In this document: piece by piece, positions 25,867 through 34,536 of the stretch
Layout: each line of letters starts with the position of its first letter
Position numbering within the stretch: the first letter of the stretch is position 1
NCBI RefSeq assembly: GCF_012676905.1
Contig: NZ_CP051428.1
Location: 1,045,001 to 1,109,000, forward strand
DNA: 64,000 bases
Reading direction: 5' to 3'
Origin: Paenibacillus albicereus
GTDB taxonomy: Bacteria; Bacillota; Bacilli; Paenibacillales; Paenibacillaceae
Program-made: the position numbers and the translations under genes
Notes under the pieces: model-generated
What the model was told of the DNA's origin: nothing
Databases searched by the model: none
The model's input: only the letters and a program-made list of their open reading frames with translations

Positions 25867-25878
25867 GGAGCGTGGCTC

Positions 25879-26010
25879 ATGGCGACCATTCATGATGTCG
25901 CGGCCCGCGCCGGCGTGTCCGTGACGACCGTATCCCGGGTCATGAACGACCGCGGCTGCAACAGCGAGGCGACGAGGAGCAAGGCGCGCCGAGCCTGCCG
26001 CATCCTATAA
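25879..26010 (+). pseudogene. LacI-family regulator stub (HTH only)
   Basis: A 43-codon frame with an AAGGAG ribosome site encodes a textbook LacI DNA-binding headpiece (TIHDVAARAGVSVTTVSRV, then the hinge-like SEATRSKARRACRIL). It ends in TAA where family members continue with GYxPN and a 270-residue sugar-binding domain. No trace of that domain was seen before the kinase gene starts 57 nt later. It looks like an internal deletion of a sugar-operon repressor. A translated 43-residue peptide could still bind DNA weakly. Confidence 0.8.
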
Positions 26011-26066
26011 TGCGCCTATCAAGGGTGATGGCCGAGCATCGGAGGCATGGAGAGGAGAGGCGATAC

Positions 26067-27029
26067 ATGAGTCGCGTGTTCACCATCGGAGAGGCGCTGA
26101 TCGACTGGATTCCCGAGCAGAAGGGAGTCGGGCTGAAGGAGGTGACGGCCTTCTCGAAAGCGGCTGGCGGAGCTCCCGCCAACGTCGCCTGCGCGGTCGC
26201 CCGCCTCGGAGGCTCCAGCGCCTTCATCGGCAAGCTTGGCGAGGATGCGTTCGGCGACTTCCTCGTGGAGACGATGGATGAGGTCGGCGTCGACACCACG
26301 CGCGTGCTGCGCACGGGCGAAGCGAATACCGCCATGGCCTTCGTCAGCCTCAAGGAAGACGGCAACCGCGAATTCAGCTTTTACCGGAGCCCGAGCGCGG
26401 ACATGCTGCTGCGTCCGGAGGAGATCGGCGACTGGTTCGCGGCAGGGGACGTGCTCCATTTTTGCTCGGTCGATCTCATCGACGCGCCGGTCAAGGAGGC
26501 GCATCGGGCGGCCATCGCCAAGTGCCGCGAGGCGGGAGGGATCGTCAGCTTCGATCCGAACGTGCGGCTGCCGCTCTGGCCGTCGCCGGAGGCGTGCCGC
26601 CGGGCGATCCTGGAGTTCCTGCCGCTGGCTCGGATCGTGAAAATCAGCGACGAGGAGCTGGCGTTCATCACGGGCATCGAGGACGAGGAGGAGGCGCTGA
26701 GCTCGCTGCTGACCGGCGAAGTCGAGCATGTCGTCTACACGCGCGGTCCGGCGGGCGCGACTTGGCTGAGCCGCGGCTTCCGCGCGGACGTGCTTGGCCA
26801 TGCCGTGAAGGCGGTCGATACGACGGGGGCAGGCGACTCGTTCATCGGCGCGCTGCTGTACGGCATCCATCGCCGGCCGGACTTCCGCGCCGGCATCGAC
26901 GAGCGCGCGGCGCGCGAGCTGCTCGCCTACGCCAATGCGGCGGCGGCGGTCACGACGACGCGGCCTGGCGCGATCGCGGCGCTCCCGAGGCCGCACGAGG
27001 TCGAGGACATGCTGGCGGGAAGCCGCTGA
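26067..27029 (+). CDS. PfkB-family sugar kinase (fructokinase-like)
   Basis: A 320-residue ribokinase-fold enzyme. Signature 1 is AGGAPANVACAVARLGG near residue 33. Signature 2 is DTTGAGDSFIGALLYG near 253, with the catalytic Asp in GAGD. The N-terminal TIGEALIDWIP and length match fructokinases of Firmicutes; other sugars such as 2-keto-3-deoxygluconate are possible. GAGGAGAGG precedes ATG 26067. It stands behind the truncated LacI regulator, whose intact ancestor probably controlled it. Confidence 0.85.
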   Translation: MSRVFTIGEALIDWIPEQKGVGLKEVTAFSKAAGGAPANVACAVARLGGSSAFIGKLGEDAFGDFLVETMDEVGVDTTRVLRTGEANTAMAFVSLKEDGNREFSFYRSPSADMLLRPEEIGDWFAAGDVLHFCSVDLIDAPVKEAHRAAIAKCREAGGIVSFDPNVRLPLWPSPEACRRAILEFLPLARIVKISDEELAFITGIEDEEEALSSLLTGEVEHVVYTRGPAGATWLSRGFRADVLGHAVKAVDTTGAGDSFIGALLYGIHRRPDFRAGIDERAARELLAYANAAAAVTTTRPGAIAALPRPHEVEDMLAGSR

Positions 27030-27052
27030 GCGCGGCTCGAAGAAGGAGATTG

Positions 27053-27081
27053 GGGCGCCCGCCGCAGGATGGCGGGCGCCC
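27053..27081 (+). terminator. Intrinsic terminator after the sugar kinase
   Basis: A perfect 11-bp GC stem (27053-27063 with 27071-27081) followed by a T-rich tract. Confidence 0.75.
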
Positions 27082-27151
27082 TTCATTTTCCATAGCCGCC
27101 GGCCGATAGGAGTCAGATGGACTACATCGCGATACAAGGAGATGGAAAACG

Positions 27152-28177
27152 GTGATCGCTTTATCCGCAGCAAGACAGAAGCAGCTGGACTACATCGGGC
27201 TCAAGGACGAGGATCTGCAGCTCCTACGCGGGGCGGCTCCCGTCTTCGAAGCGGCAGCCGAAGGGATCGTGCAGGCGCTGTACGAGCAGATCGAGCGCCA
27301 GCCGGAGCTGAAGGCGCTGATCGAGCGCCACAGCACGCTGGATCGGCTCAAGGAGACGCAGAGGCGCTACTTCCTGTCGATGACGGCGGGCACGATCGAT
27401 GAACGCTACTTCGAGGAGCGGCTGAAGATCGGAGCCATCCACTCCCGGATCGGACTGACGAGCCAGTGGTATCTGGGCACGTACATGATCTATCTGGACC
27501 TTGCTTCCGCTCATCTGGCGGCTGCGCTGCCCGATCGCTGGAGGATGGTGCTGCATGCGCTGTCCAAGATGTTCAACCTCGACTCGCAGCTCGTGCTGGA
27601 GGCGTACGAGCGGGACGAGAAGGCGAAGCTGCAGCGCATCAGCGACAGCCAGAGCGACATCCTGACCGGCGTCAGCGCGGCCGTGCAGGAGCTGGCCGCC
27701 GGCATGGAGCAGGTCGGCCGCAGCGCCGATACGGTCGGCCGCCTCGCGGTGCGGACCGCCGAATCCCAGGAGCAGACGATGGCGCAGCTGGACCTGCTCG
27801 GCGAGCAGATCGAGGGCATCGAGTCGATGGGCTCGATCATGAACGGCATCTCCGAGCAGACCCATCTGCTCGGGCTGAACGCTGCCATCGAGGCGGCCCG
27901 TGCCGGCGACGCCGGACGCGGCTTCGAGGTCGTCGCCGGCGAGGTCCGCAAGCTCGCTCGGCACTCCAAGGAGTCGCTCGATCTCATCCGGGACAAGGTC
28001 GAGTCGATCACGGCCGCGCTCTCCCGCGTGCAGGCGCTGTCCGCCGAAACGTCGGGAGCGGCGCAGGAGCAGGCGGAGAGCTCCGCGGAGCTGGGCTTGT
28101 TCATCGGCATGATCGAAAAGGTGTCGAAGGAGCTGGAGAGGCTCAAGGAAGAGGCCGAGGCGGCCGAGCCGCTCTAA
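27152..28177 (+). CDS. hemAT: HemAT-like globin-coupled chemotaxis transducer
   Basis: A soluble 341-residue protein. Residues about 10-165 are a sensor globin: the proximal haem histidine is H97 in [17 protein letters not shown] and a distal-side tyrosine fits Y73 (RYFLSM), as in B. subtilis HemAT. Residues about 170-320 are a methyl-accepting signalling domain with the CheA/CheW-contacting hairpin ([19 protein letters not shown]). It probably steers swimming by oxygen. B. subtilis HemAT has 432 residues, so the coiled-coil is about 90 residues shorter here. Start GTG with AAGGAG 10 nt upstream. Confidence 0.87.
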   Translation: MIALSAARQKQLDYIGLKDEDLQLLRGAAPVFEAAAEGIVQALYEQIERQPELKALIERHSTLDRLKETQRRYFLSMTAGTIDERYFEERLKIGAIHSRIGLTSQWYLGTYMIYLDLASAHLAAALPDRWRMVLHALSKMFNLDSQLVLEAYERDEKAKLQRISDSQSDILTGVSAAVQELAAGMEQVGRSADTVGRLAVRTAESQEQTMAQLDLLGEQIEGIESMGSIMNGISEQTHLLGLNAAIEAARAGDAGRGFEVVAGEVRKLARHSKESLDLIRDKVESITAALSRVQALSAETSGAAQEQAESSAELGLFIGMIEKVSKELERLKEEAEAAEPL

Positions 28178-28238
28178 GCAAGACAAGCAAGACAAGCAAG
28201 ACGAGCATGTCTAGCCTGCGAAGCGCTTGCCATGCGGC

Positions 28239-28285
28239 AGCCCGCATCGACCCCGCCGGGAAGGCAGGGAAGAGGCGGGCTTTTT
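28239..28285 (+). terminator. Probable terminator after hemAT
   Basis: AGCCCGC (28239-28245) pairs with GCGGGCT (28275-28281), followed by T residues. The loop is long (29 nt) and may hold a second stem. Just upstream a short AGCAAGAC-type tandem repeat (28177-28203) follows the hemAT stop. Confidence 0.5.
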
Positions 28286-28300
28286 CTCTGTTCCTGCCTA

Positions 28301-28348
28301 TTGACAGAAGCAGGAAATGCTGTGTATAGTGTATATAAAGATATACAC
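28301..28348 (+). promoter_or_regulatory. Promoter and palindromic GntR/YtrA operator of the export operon
   Basis: TTGACA (28301-28306), 18 bp, TATAGT (28325-28330). Starting in the -10 box is the perfect palindrome GTGTATAT-AAAG-ATATACAC (28329-28348), covering the predicted start point. A GntR regulator of the YtrA type is encoded in the operon, and YtrA-class operators have this AT-rich GTAT/ATAC look. Binding would block initiation. Confidence 0.75.
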
Positions 28349-28408
28349 ATTAAATACACTTGATCGACGAAAAGCCGCAACGCGGCCGGAACGCATAGGG
28401 GGCATGTC

Positions 28409-29134
28409 ATGAGCACGTGGAAAGGGGCCGTCAGGCTGGCCCGATACGAATGGAGCCTGGCCGGGCACGGGTCCTGGCTCAACTTGATCCTGGTGCTGTA
28501 CTTCGCGCTCACGACCTTTCCGCTGCTCGGCGACCTGACCGAGCCGCAGGCGCCGGAAGGCGGCTGGTACTCAGGCGGCGCGGCCAATTTCATCATGCTG
28601 GCGCTTCTGCCCTGCTTCGGGTTCTTCCTCAACCGGGCGACGCTCGGCGGATGGCGGCTGAATTACATGTCCGGCAAGCTCGCCGCATGGAGGCAGCTGC
28701 CGATCACCGGCAGCCAGATCGCGGCCGGACGGCTGCTGACGATGCTGACGCTGCTCGTGCCGTCGCTGCTCCTGCTGATGGCCCTTCAATACGCGATGGT
28801 GCTGAGGCATGAGATCGATCCGGGAGGCATGGCGCTGTACGCGCTGTTCTGGATCGGGTACGCGGCGGCGGGAGGGAGCCTGTACGCCTGGTTGGAGATC
28901 GTGATGGACGGCAAGCTCTACCTGCTCTTCTGCTCCATCGTCACGGCCGTGCTCATCGTCGTCGGATCGATCCTCTCCGCAAGCGGCTTCGAGATCATGC
29001 GCTGGACGCTGGAGCAGGCCGCGGCCGGCCGCTGGCTGCCGATGCTGGCGACGGCAGCCGCGGGTGCGGCGGTCACGATCGCGGTCCACCGGCTGATAGC
29101 GCGCTCGCTCGGGAGGCGGAGCTTCCACGCCTAA
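28409..29134 (+). CDS. ABC-2-like membrane protein of the ytr-type operon
   Basis: A 241-residue protein with six hydrophobic segments and no enzyme motif. VRLARYEWSLAG at the N-terminus and the topology fit permease subunits of YtrBCDEF-like exporters. First gene of the operon, 60 nt after the operator, with a G-rich ribosome site before ATG 28409. It probably pairs with the ATPase at 29602. Family assignment is by context and hydropathy only. Confidence 0.65.
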   Translation: MSTWKGAVRLARYEWSLAGHGSWLNLILVLYFALTTFPLLGDLTEPQAPEGGWYSGGAANFIMLALLPCFGFFLNRATLGGWRLNYMSGKLAAWRQLPITGSQIAAGRLLTMLTLLVPSLLLLMALQYAMVLRHEIDPGGMALYALFWIGYAAAGGSLYAWLEIVMDGKLYLLFCSIVTAVLIVVGSILSASGFEIMRWTLEQAAAGRWLPMLATAAAGAAVTIAVHRLIARSLGRRSFHA

Positions 29135-29163
29135 GGCGATCATGAACGAAACGAGGTGCGGCC

Positions 29164-29580
29164 GTGCGGCTTCCCATCCAAATTAACGAAAACAGCGCGG
29201 AACCGCTGTATCATCAGATCGAATCGCAGCTGCGGGCGCTCATCGTCAGCGGGCAGCTGACCGAGAATACGCTGCTGCCGTCCAATCGGGAGCTGGCCCA
29301 GTCGCTCGGCTGCAGCCTCATTACGATCCGGCGGGTGTATCAGGATCTCGAGGCCGAGGGGCTGCTGCGCTCCCGCCAGGGCAGCGGCACCTTCGTCGCC
29401 AAGGTCGACGCCGAGGCCGGCACGAGGCAGCTGCGGCAAGCGGCCGAGGAAGCGATCCGCGCGGCCGTCGATGCCGGCCGGGCGGCCGGGCTGAAGCGCG
29501 CGGAGCTCGAGAGGCTGTTCGCCGATGAGCTGGACCGGCGCTGCGGACAGGAAGCAGGGGACAGGGAAGAACCATCTTGA
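29164..29580 (+). CDS. GntR-family regulator, YtrA subfamily
   Basis: A 138-residue regulator with an N-terminal winged helix (PLYHQIESQLRALIVSGQL, then LPSNRELAQSLGCSLITIRR and GLLRSRQGSGTFV) and only a short helical C-terminus of about 60 residues. The short C-terminus defines the YtrA subfamily, which autoregulates ABC-exporter operons induced by cell-wall antibiotics. Its likely site is the palindrome at 28329-28348. Start GTG with GAGGTG 6 nt upstream. It lies second in the operon rather than first. Confidence 0.88.
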   Translation: MRLPIQINENSAEPLYHQIESQLRALIVSGQLTENTLLPSNRELAQSLGCSLITIRRVYQDLEAEGLLRSRQGSGTFVAKVDAEAGTRQLRQAAEEAIRAAVDAGRAAGLKRAELERLFADELDRRCGQEAGDREEPS

Positions 29581-29601
29581 CGGAGAAGGGGGAGATCGGG
29601 C

Positions 29602-30549
29602 ATGCGGGAGATGAGATCAGACGCCCAAGCGGCTGAGCTGGAACCGGCGGAAGCCGCGGTATCGCTGGCAGGGGCGGTCCAGCTGCGCAAGGCGTTCCGG
29701 CTCGGGCCGCTGAACCTGGAGGCGCCGGTCGGCTGCGTCACCGCGATCGTCGGCCCGAACGGCAGCGGTAAGAGCTCGACATTCCGGCTGCTGCTCGGCT
29801 TGACGGCGGCGGATCAAGGGGAGGTGCGCCTGCTCGGACAGAGCGTCGGCCACGGCGATGACGATACGGAGCTCAAGCGGCGGATCGCCTATGTGCCGGA
29901 AGAGGACAGCAAGATCGAAGCCTCGCTCCGAGGCACGAGCCAGGCGGAGTTCATCTCCGCCTGGTACCCGGCTTGGAACCAGGGCGAGTTCGAGCGGCTG
30001 CTGCGGGAATTCGAGGTGGAGCCGTCCAAGCGGCTCGGCAAGATGTCCAAGGGCATGCGGCGCAAGTTCGAGCTGGCGCTGGCGCTTGCCCGCGAGCCGG
30101 AGCTGCTGCTGCTCGACGAGCCGTCCTCGGGACTCGATCCGCTGTCCTGGCGCAAGCTGGTCGGGGAGCTGCACCGCTACATGGAGCGGGGGCGGCATAC
30201 GATCCTGATGGCGACGCATATTCTGGACGAGGTCAAGCGGCTGGCCGATTACATCGCGATCATGGCGGACGGGCGAATCATCGGCGTGTACGAGAAGGAT
30301 GAGCTACTCTCCTCCTGGCATCAGTTCTATGTCGGACCGGGACTGGGAGGCGCGCTCCTGGAGCCGGAGATCGCCGATCTGCCGGGACTTGTCCAGGCGG
30401 AGGAGTCGGGAGGCGGCACGTGCCGCGTCGTGACGAGCCGCGCCTGGGAAGCCGAAGGATGGTGCCGGGAGCGCGAGCTGCCGATTACCGGCCAGCGGGC
30501 GCTTGAGCTCGACGAGATCATGGAGCAGCTGATCCGGCAGACGAGATGA
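29602..30549 (+). CDS. ABC transporter ATP-binding protein (YtrB-like)
   Basis: A 315-residue ATPase with Walker A GPNGSGKSS near residue 53, Walker B LLLLDEPSSGLDP and H-loop ATHILDE. The signature is degenerate (MSKGMRRKFELALAL, in place of LSGGQ), as in YtrB/EcsA-type exporter ATPases. A 30-residue N-terminal extension precedes the domain. Likely partner of the permease at 28409. It begins 21 nt after the regulator gene. Confidence 0.82.
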   Translation: MREMRSDAQAAELEPAEAAVSLAGAVQLRKAFRLGPLNLEAPVGCVTAIVGPNGSGKSSTFRLLLGLTAADQGEVRLLGQSVGHGDDDTELKRRIAYVPEEDSKIEASLRGTSQAEFISAWYPAWNQGEFERLLREFEVEPSKRLGKMSKGMRRKFELALALAREPELLLLDEPSSGLDPLSWRKLVGELHRYMERGRHTILMATHILDEVKRLADYIAIMADGRIIGVYEKDELLSSWHQFYVGPGLGGALLEPEIADLPGLVQAEESGGGTCRVVTSRAWEAEGWCRERELPITGQRALELDEIMEQLIRQTR

Positions 30550-30578
30550 TGTTTACCACGAATGGGGGAATGGCAACG

Positions 30579-31484
30579 ATGAAACCGCTTGTAGTCGATC
30601 AAGTCATCAAGCAGTACGGAGACAAGACCGCCGTGAACGGCATCAGCCTGGAGGTGGACCGCGGGGAAATCTATGGCTTGCTCGGAGCGAACGGCGCCGG
30701 CAAGACGACGACGATGCGCATGGTGCTCGGGCTGATCTTTCCAGACGAAGGACGCATCCTGTACGACGGCAAGCCATACTCCAAGGAGCAGCTGCGCCGC
30801 ATCGGCTATCTGCCGGAGGAGCGGGGCCTCTATCCGAAGGTCAAAGTGAGCGATCAGCTCGTCTACCTCGCCCGCCTCAAGGGCATGTCCGCGTCCGATG
30901 CCGACAAGAGCCTCAAGCAGTGGCTGGAGCGCTTCGGCGTGCCGGAGTACTACGGCAAGCGGGTGGAGGAGCTGTCCAAGGGCAATCAGCAGAAGATCCA
31001 GTTCATCGCGACGATCATCCATCAGCCACAGCTGCTCATCCTCGACGAGGCGTTCAGCGGCCTCGACCCGGTCAACGTCGAACTGCTCAAGGCGACGGTC
31101 AAGGAGCTGCGCGACAACGGCTCGACGATCCTGTTCTCGACGCACCGGATGGAGCATGTCGAGGAGCTGTGCCGCCAGATCACGATCCTGCGGTACGGCA
31201 ACGAGGTGCTCAAGGGCAGCCTCAAGGAGATCAAGGGACGCTTCCCTCGGGAAAAGGTGCGGCTCGCCGCAGACGGCGACATCGCCGGCCTGGAGCAGCT
31301 GCCGGGCGTGCTCGGCGTGAAGGCGCTCGAGCAGGGAGGCTGGGAGATCCGGATCGCCGACGAGGCGTCCGGCAGGGGCATCTTGCGCCATGCGATGGCG
31401 CAGGCGGAAGTGAGCCGGTTCGAGATCCTTGAGCCGACGCTCAACGAAATCTTCATCAAGACGGTAGGTGAGACGCATGAATGA
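30579..31484 (+). CDS. ABC transporter ATP-binding protein (NatA/YhaQ-like)
   Basis: A 301-residue ATPase with Walker A GANGAGKTT, signature LSKGNQQKIQF, Walker B LLILDEAFSGLDP (Ala in place of Pro) and H-loop STHRMEH. These features and the C-terminal domain match NatA/YhaQ ATPases that pair with one large ABC-2 permease, here the next gene. ATG 30579 is preferred because GGGGGA lies 9 nt before it; an in-frame ATG at 30546 overlaps the previous stop. Confidence 0.83.
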   Translation: MKPLVVDQVIKQYGDKTAVNGISLEVDRGEIYGLLGANGAGKTTTMRMVLGLIFPDEGRILYDGKPYSKEQLRRIGYLPEERGLYPKVKVSDQLVYLARLKGMSASDADKSLKQWLERFGVPEYYGKRVEELSKGNQQKIQFIATIIHQPQLLILDEAFSGLDPVNVELLKATVKELRDNGSTILFSTHRMEHVEELCRQITILRYGNEVLKGSLKEIKGRFPREKVRLAADGDIAGLEQLPGVLGVKALEQGGWEIRIADEASGRGILRHAMAQAEVSRFEILEPTLNEIFIKTVGETHE

Positions 31485-32793
31485 TTTCCTGAACGTAACC
31501 GGATTCACGTTCCGCAACAAGACGAAGGGCAAGGCTTTCCTCGTCACGACGATCATCCTGGTCGCGATCCTCTCGCTCGTCATCAACCTGCCGTACCTCA
31601 TCTCCTTGTTCAAAGGAGAAGGAGGCTCCAGCGTCAAGCAGGTCGGCTACGCCTCCGTCCAGGCCGAAGCGGCGGAAAGCCGCGTCACGCCGACGCTCGT
31701 CGGGCGCTGGCTGGAGGAATACTTCGCCTCCCAGCCGGAAGAAGGACGCAGCCTGGCCATGGTGCCGATCGACGCCTCCGGCGATGCGGCCGCGGATGAA
31801 GCCGCGCTGAAGGCTGCGATCGCGGACGGCCGCATCGACGGCTATATCCAGCTTCAGCCCAATGCGGACAGCGGCTTCTACGACGCCGTCTACAAGTCCG
31901 AGAAGATGATGGACGGCTCGGCGGCCGACGAGCTGCGGGCCGGACTGCAGCTCGTCAAGGCGAACGCGGCCGGGCTGACGCCGGAGCAGAAGCTGCTGCT
32001 GTACTCGCCGGTCGACGTCAAGCCGATCCAGATCAATGCCGGCTCCGGCGAGGAGGACGGACGCTCCGCCGCCCAGCAGGGCGTCAATATGGGGCTCGTC
32101 TATGCGATGCTGTTCCTGCTGTTCATGTCGATCATGTCCACGGGCCAGATCATCGCCAGCGAGGTGACGACCGAGAAGAGCTCGCGCATCATGGAGGTGC
32201 TCATCACGAGCGTCTCGCCGCTGAACAGCATGTTCGGCAAGATCTTCGGCATGTTCCTCGTCGGCCTGCTGCAGATCGCCATCTACGTGCTGACCGTCTT
32301 CGTCAACGTGAGCCTGCCGACGAACAAGGAAGCGCTCGGGAACATGAACATCCATCTGTCCGAGGTCAGTCCCGACCTGCTGATCGTGGCGCTGCTGTTC
32401 TATCTGACCGGCTACTTCCTGTATGCGACGCTGTATGCGGCCGTCGGCTCGCTCGTCAGCCGCACCGAGGATCTCGGACAGGCGGTCATGCCGCTGACGT
32501 TCCTGTCGATCGGGGGCTTCTATCTCGGCATGTTCAACCTGGCGGCGCCGGACAGCATGCTGGTCAAGATCACCTCGTTCATCCCGTTCTTCTCGCCGTA
32601 CGTCATGGTGCTGCGCTCCGGCGTCGGCAGCGTCGAGTACTGGGAGATCGGCGTCTCGCTGCTCATCATGCTCGTCAGCATCTACGTCTTCGGCTGGCTG
32701 TCGGCCAAGATCTACCGCACCGGCGTGCTGCTCTACGGCAAGCGCCCAAGCCTCAAGGAGCTGCGCAAGGCCATGAAGGCTTATAAAATCTGA
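31477..32793 (+). CDS. ABC-2 permease (NatB/YhaP-like)
   Basis: A 438-residue membrane protein: one N-terminal helix, a large extracytoplasmic domain of about 170 residues, then five or six helices. The stretch ASEVTTEKSSRIMEVLITSV is the typical coupling segment of NatB/YhaP permeases, which export sodium or drugs in Bacillus. It overlaps the ATPase gene by 8 nt. Start at ATG 31477, with AGGTGAGACGC upstream. Confidence 0.85.
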   Translation: MNDFLNVTGFTFRNKTKGKAFLVTTIILVAILSLVINLPYLISLFKGEGGSSVKQVGYASVQAEAAESRVTPTLVGRWLEEYFASQPEEGRSLAMVPIDASGDAAADEAALKAAIADGRIDGYIQLQPNADSGFYDAVYKSEKMMDGSAADELRAGLQLVKANAAGLTPEQKLLLYSPVDVKPIQINAGSGEEDGRSAAQQGVNMGLVYAMLFLLFMSIMSTGQIIASEVTTEKSSRIMEVLITSVSPLNSMFGKIFGMFLVGLLQIAIYVLTVFVNVSLPTNKEALGNMNIHLSEVSPDLLIVALLFYLTGYFLYATLYAAVGSLVSRTEDLGQAVMPLTFLSIGGFYLGMFNLAAPDSMLVKITSFIPFFSPYVMVLRSGVGSVEYWEIGVSLLIMLVSIYVFGWLSAKIYRTGVLLYGKRPSLKELRKAMKAYKI

Positions 32794-32813
32794 CAGCAGG
32801 AGGAATTTCCACC

Positions 32814-33305
32814 ATGGAGCTTGAATCCTTTCTCGAGCAGCTTCAAGACTCAAATCCTTTCTTTCAGTTCTTCGGCGTCATGCTCGTCGCGATGATCCCG
32901 TTCCTGGAGGGCTACTTCGCGGTCCCGCTAGGGATCGCCGTAGGGTTCTCGCCGCTGCTGACGATCAGCGCCGCCATCGTCGGCAACTGGTTGTCCGTCA
33001 TGGCGGTCATCCTGGCCAGCGATCGGTTCCGCCAGTGGATGCAGGGGCGGGGCAAGTCGCAGAAGGCGCAGGAAAAAGAAAACAAGCGCTGGCAGAAGGG
33101 CCAGAAAATGTTTCATAAGTATGGGGTGCCTGGAGTATCCCTGCTCGGCCCCCTGCTGATCGGCGACCATCTCGCCGCGCTGATCTGCATCGCCTCCGGC
33201 GCGCCCAAGCGCTCCGTGGTGCTGTGGCAGACGATCGCCATCGTCGTATGGGCGGTCGGCACCGGCATCCTCGTCCTGCTTGGACTGAGCGCCATCAACG
33301 CTTGA
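32814..33305 (+). CDS. Small multidrug-export-family membrane protein (PF06695 type)
   Basis: A 163-residue protein with about four hydrophobic segments and a basic central loop (QGRGKSQKAQEKENKRWQKG). FFGVMLVAMIPFLEGYFAVPLGIAVG and GVPGVSLLGPLLIGDHLAALI recall the putative small multidrug export family, whose transport role is not well proven. It follows the permease by 20 nt behind AGCAGGAGG and is probably part of the operon. Confidence 0.7.
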   Translation: MELESFLEQLQDSNPFFQFFGVMLVAMIPFLEGYFAVPLGIAVGFSPLLTISAAIVGNWLSVMAVILASDRFRQWMQGRGKSQKAQEKENKRWQKGQKMFHKYGVPGVSLLGPLLIGDHLAALICIASGAPKRSVVLWQTIAIVVWAVGTGILVLLGLSAINA

Positions 33306-33349
33306 GGCTTGACCGAACCCCATCCTTCATTCGGACAGGAGAGATATCC

Positions 33350-33532
33350 ATGAACAAAATCGTTCCTCTCGCTACGCTCGTCCTCATTATCGCCAGCGTA
33401 CTCGTCCATCGTCTCGGCACGCCCCTCAACGACTTCTGGCAGGGCTTGATTACCGGAGTGGCCGTCATGGGACTGATCTACAGCATCTACAGCCTATCGA
33501 CGCAGATTCGGAAGAAATCCGCGGGCGCTTGA
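33350..33532 (+). CDS. Small membrane protein, 60 residues
   Basis: Two hydrophobic helices (VPLATLVLIIASVLV and LITGVAVMGLIYSIYSL) and a basic tail (STQIRKKSAGA). It has an ACAGGAGAGATATCC ribosome site and GC-rich third positions, and ends 40 nt before a terminator, so it is probably the last gene of the export operon. No named family was recognised. Confidence 0.65.
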   Translation: MNKIVPLATLVLIIASVLVHRLGTPLNDFWQGLITGVAVMGLIYSIYSLSTQIRKKSAGA

Positions 33533-33572
33533 GGCGCATTCCGCATCGCGCAGCATGGTAAACGTACGGCCG

Positions 33573-33600
33573 GCATCCCGCTCCATGCGGGATGCTTTTT
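33573..33600 (+). terminator. Intrinsic terminator of the export operon
   Basis: A perfect 9-bp stem (33573-33581 with 33587-33595) and TTTTT. It ends the transcript beginning near 28335. Confidence 0.85.
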
Positions 33601-33843
33601 CGTCTGCTCCCCTCGTCGGGCGGAGTCCGAAACGTCGACGTCAACGGTCCGAAAAAAAGGAAAATGGCGGGCGGCTGATCCGATATAATGGGAGATGCGG
33701 CCCCCACATCAGGCCGAACGCCAACTGATCGAGAGGGAGGCAGGCTAGCTGAATGAATTCCTGCTGAAGCAAGATTGATCCGTGCCTGCTTTTTGAATCC
33801 GCTTTATAATGAAGGCGAGAGCGAAGGAGAAAGGCGGGAGGGC

Positions 33844-34464
33844 ATGGAGCGAGGAGCGGCAAGGACCATCGAAAGCCTGGGAAAGGGAGCGGAGGGCATC
33901 GCCCTGACGTTCGACGACGGGCCGGACCCGGATTACACGCCGAAGGTGCTGGAGCTGCTGGCGCGGCATGGAGCGAGGGCGACGTTTTTCCTGCTCGGCA
34001 TGCGGGCGGCGGAGCAGCCGGAGCTGGCGGCGCGCATCGCGGCCGAAGGCCATGAGATCGGCAACCATACGTGGCATCATCCCGACCTGACGGCCGAGTC
34101 CGAAGAGACGGCCCGGCGCGAGATCGGACAAGCCCAGCAGCTGCTGGAGCGTCTGACCGGGCGCGCTCCCGCTTTGTTCCGCAGCCCATACGGCACGTTC
34201 GACGACCGCCTGCTCAGGCTGGCCGAGGAGCTCGGACTCGGCTTCTGCCTCTGGTCGGTCGACACCGAGGACTGGCGGCTGCCCGGCGCCGACGCGCTGG
34301 CGGAGCGGATCTCGGGCGCCAGGCCGGGCGACATCGTACTCCTGCATGACGCGGGCGGCGACCGCCGCCAGACGCTGGAGGCGCTGGAGCGCGCGCTGCC
34401 GGAGCTGGCGGCGAGCTATCGGCTGGACACGGTGAGCTCGCTGCTGCGCGGCGATCCAGGTTGA
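33844..34464 (+). CDS. Polysaccharide deacetylase (NodB/PdaA-like)
   Basis: A 206-residue single NodB domain. All five family motifs are present: TFDDGPD (base and metal Asp), GNHTWHHPDL (metal histidines), FRSPYGTFD (Arg/Pro), LWSVDTEDW, and IVLLHDAGG (acid His). Such enzymes remove acetyl groups from peptidoglycan or chitin-like sugars. No signal peptide is apparent from ATG 33844; the in-frame TTG at 33775 adds 23 residues without creating one. A TATAAT at 33806-33811 suggests transcription starts between the two, favouring the ATG. Confidence 0.85.
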   Translation: MERGAARTIESLGKGAEGIALTFDDGPDPDYTPKVLELLARHGARATFFLLGMRAAEQPELAARIAAEGHEIGNHTWHHPDLTAESEETARREIGQAQQLLERLTGRAPALFRSPYGTFDDRLLRLAEELGLGFCLWSVDTEDWRLPGADALAERISGARPGDIVLLHDAGGDRRQTLEALERALPELAASYRLDTVSSLLRGDPG

Positions 34465-34476
34465 TGAGCGCTTGAA

Positions 34477-34536
34477 AAAGCCCGAGCAAGCGGATGCCGG
34501 ACAGATGCCGGATTCCGCTTGCTCGGGCTTTCTTTA
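34477..34536. terminator. Bidirectional intrinsic terminator
   Basis: An 18-bp stem (34477-34494 with 34514-34531), A-rich upstream and T-rich downstream. It lies between the deacetylase gene and the convergent MerR gene and overlaps the latter's stop. Confidence 0.82.

Noticed and set aside
28177-28203. AGCAAGAC tandem repeat after hemAT as a coding extension
   Set aside because: It follows the hemAT stop codon and spans only three short units; no frame or structure of note.
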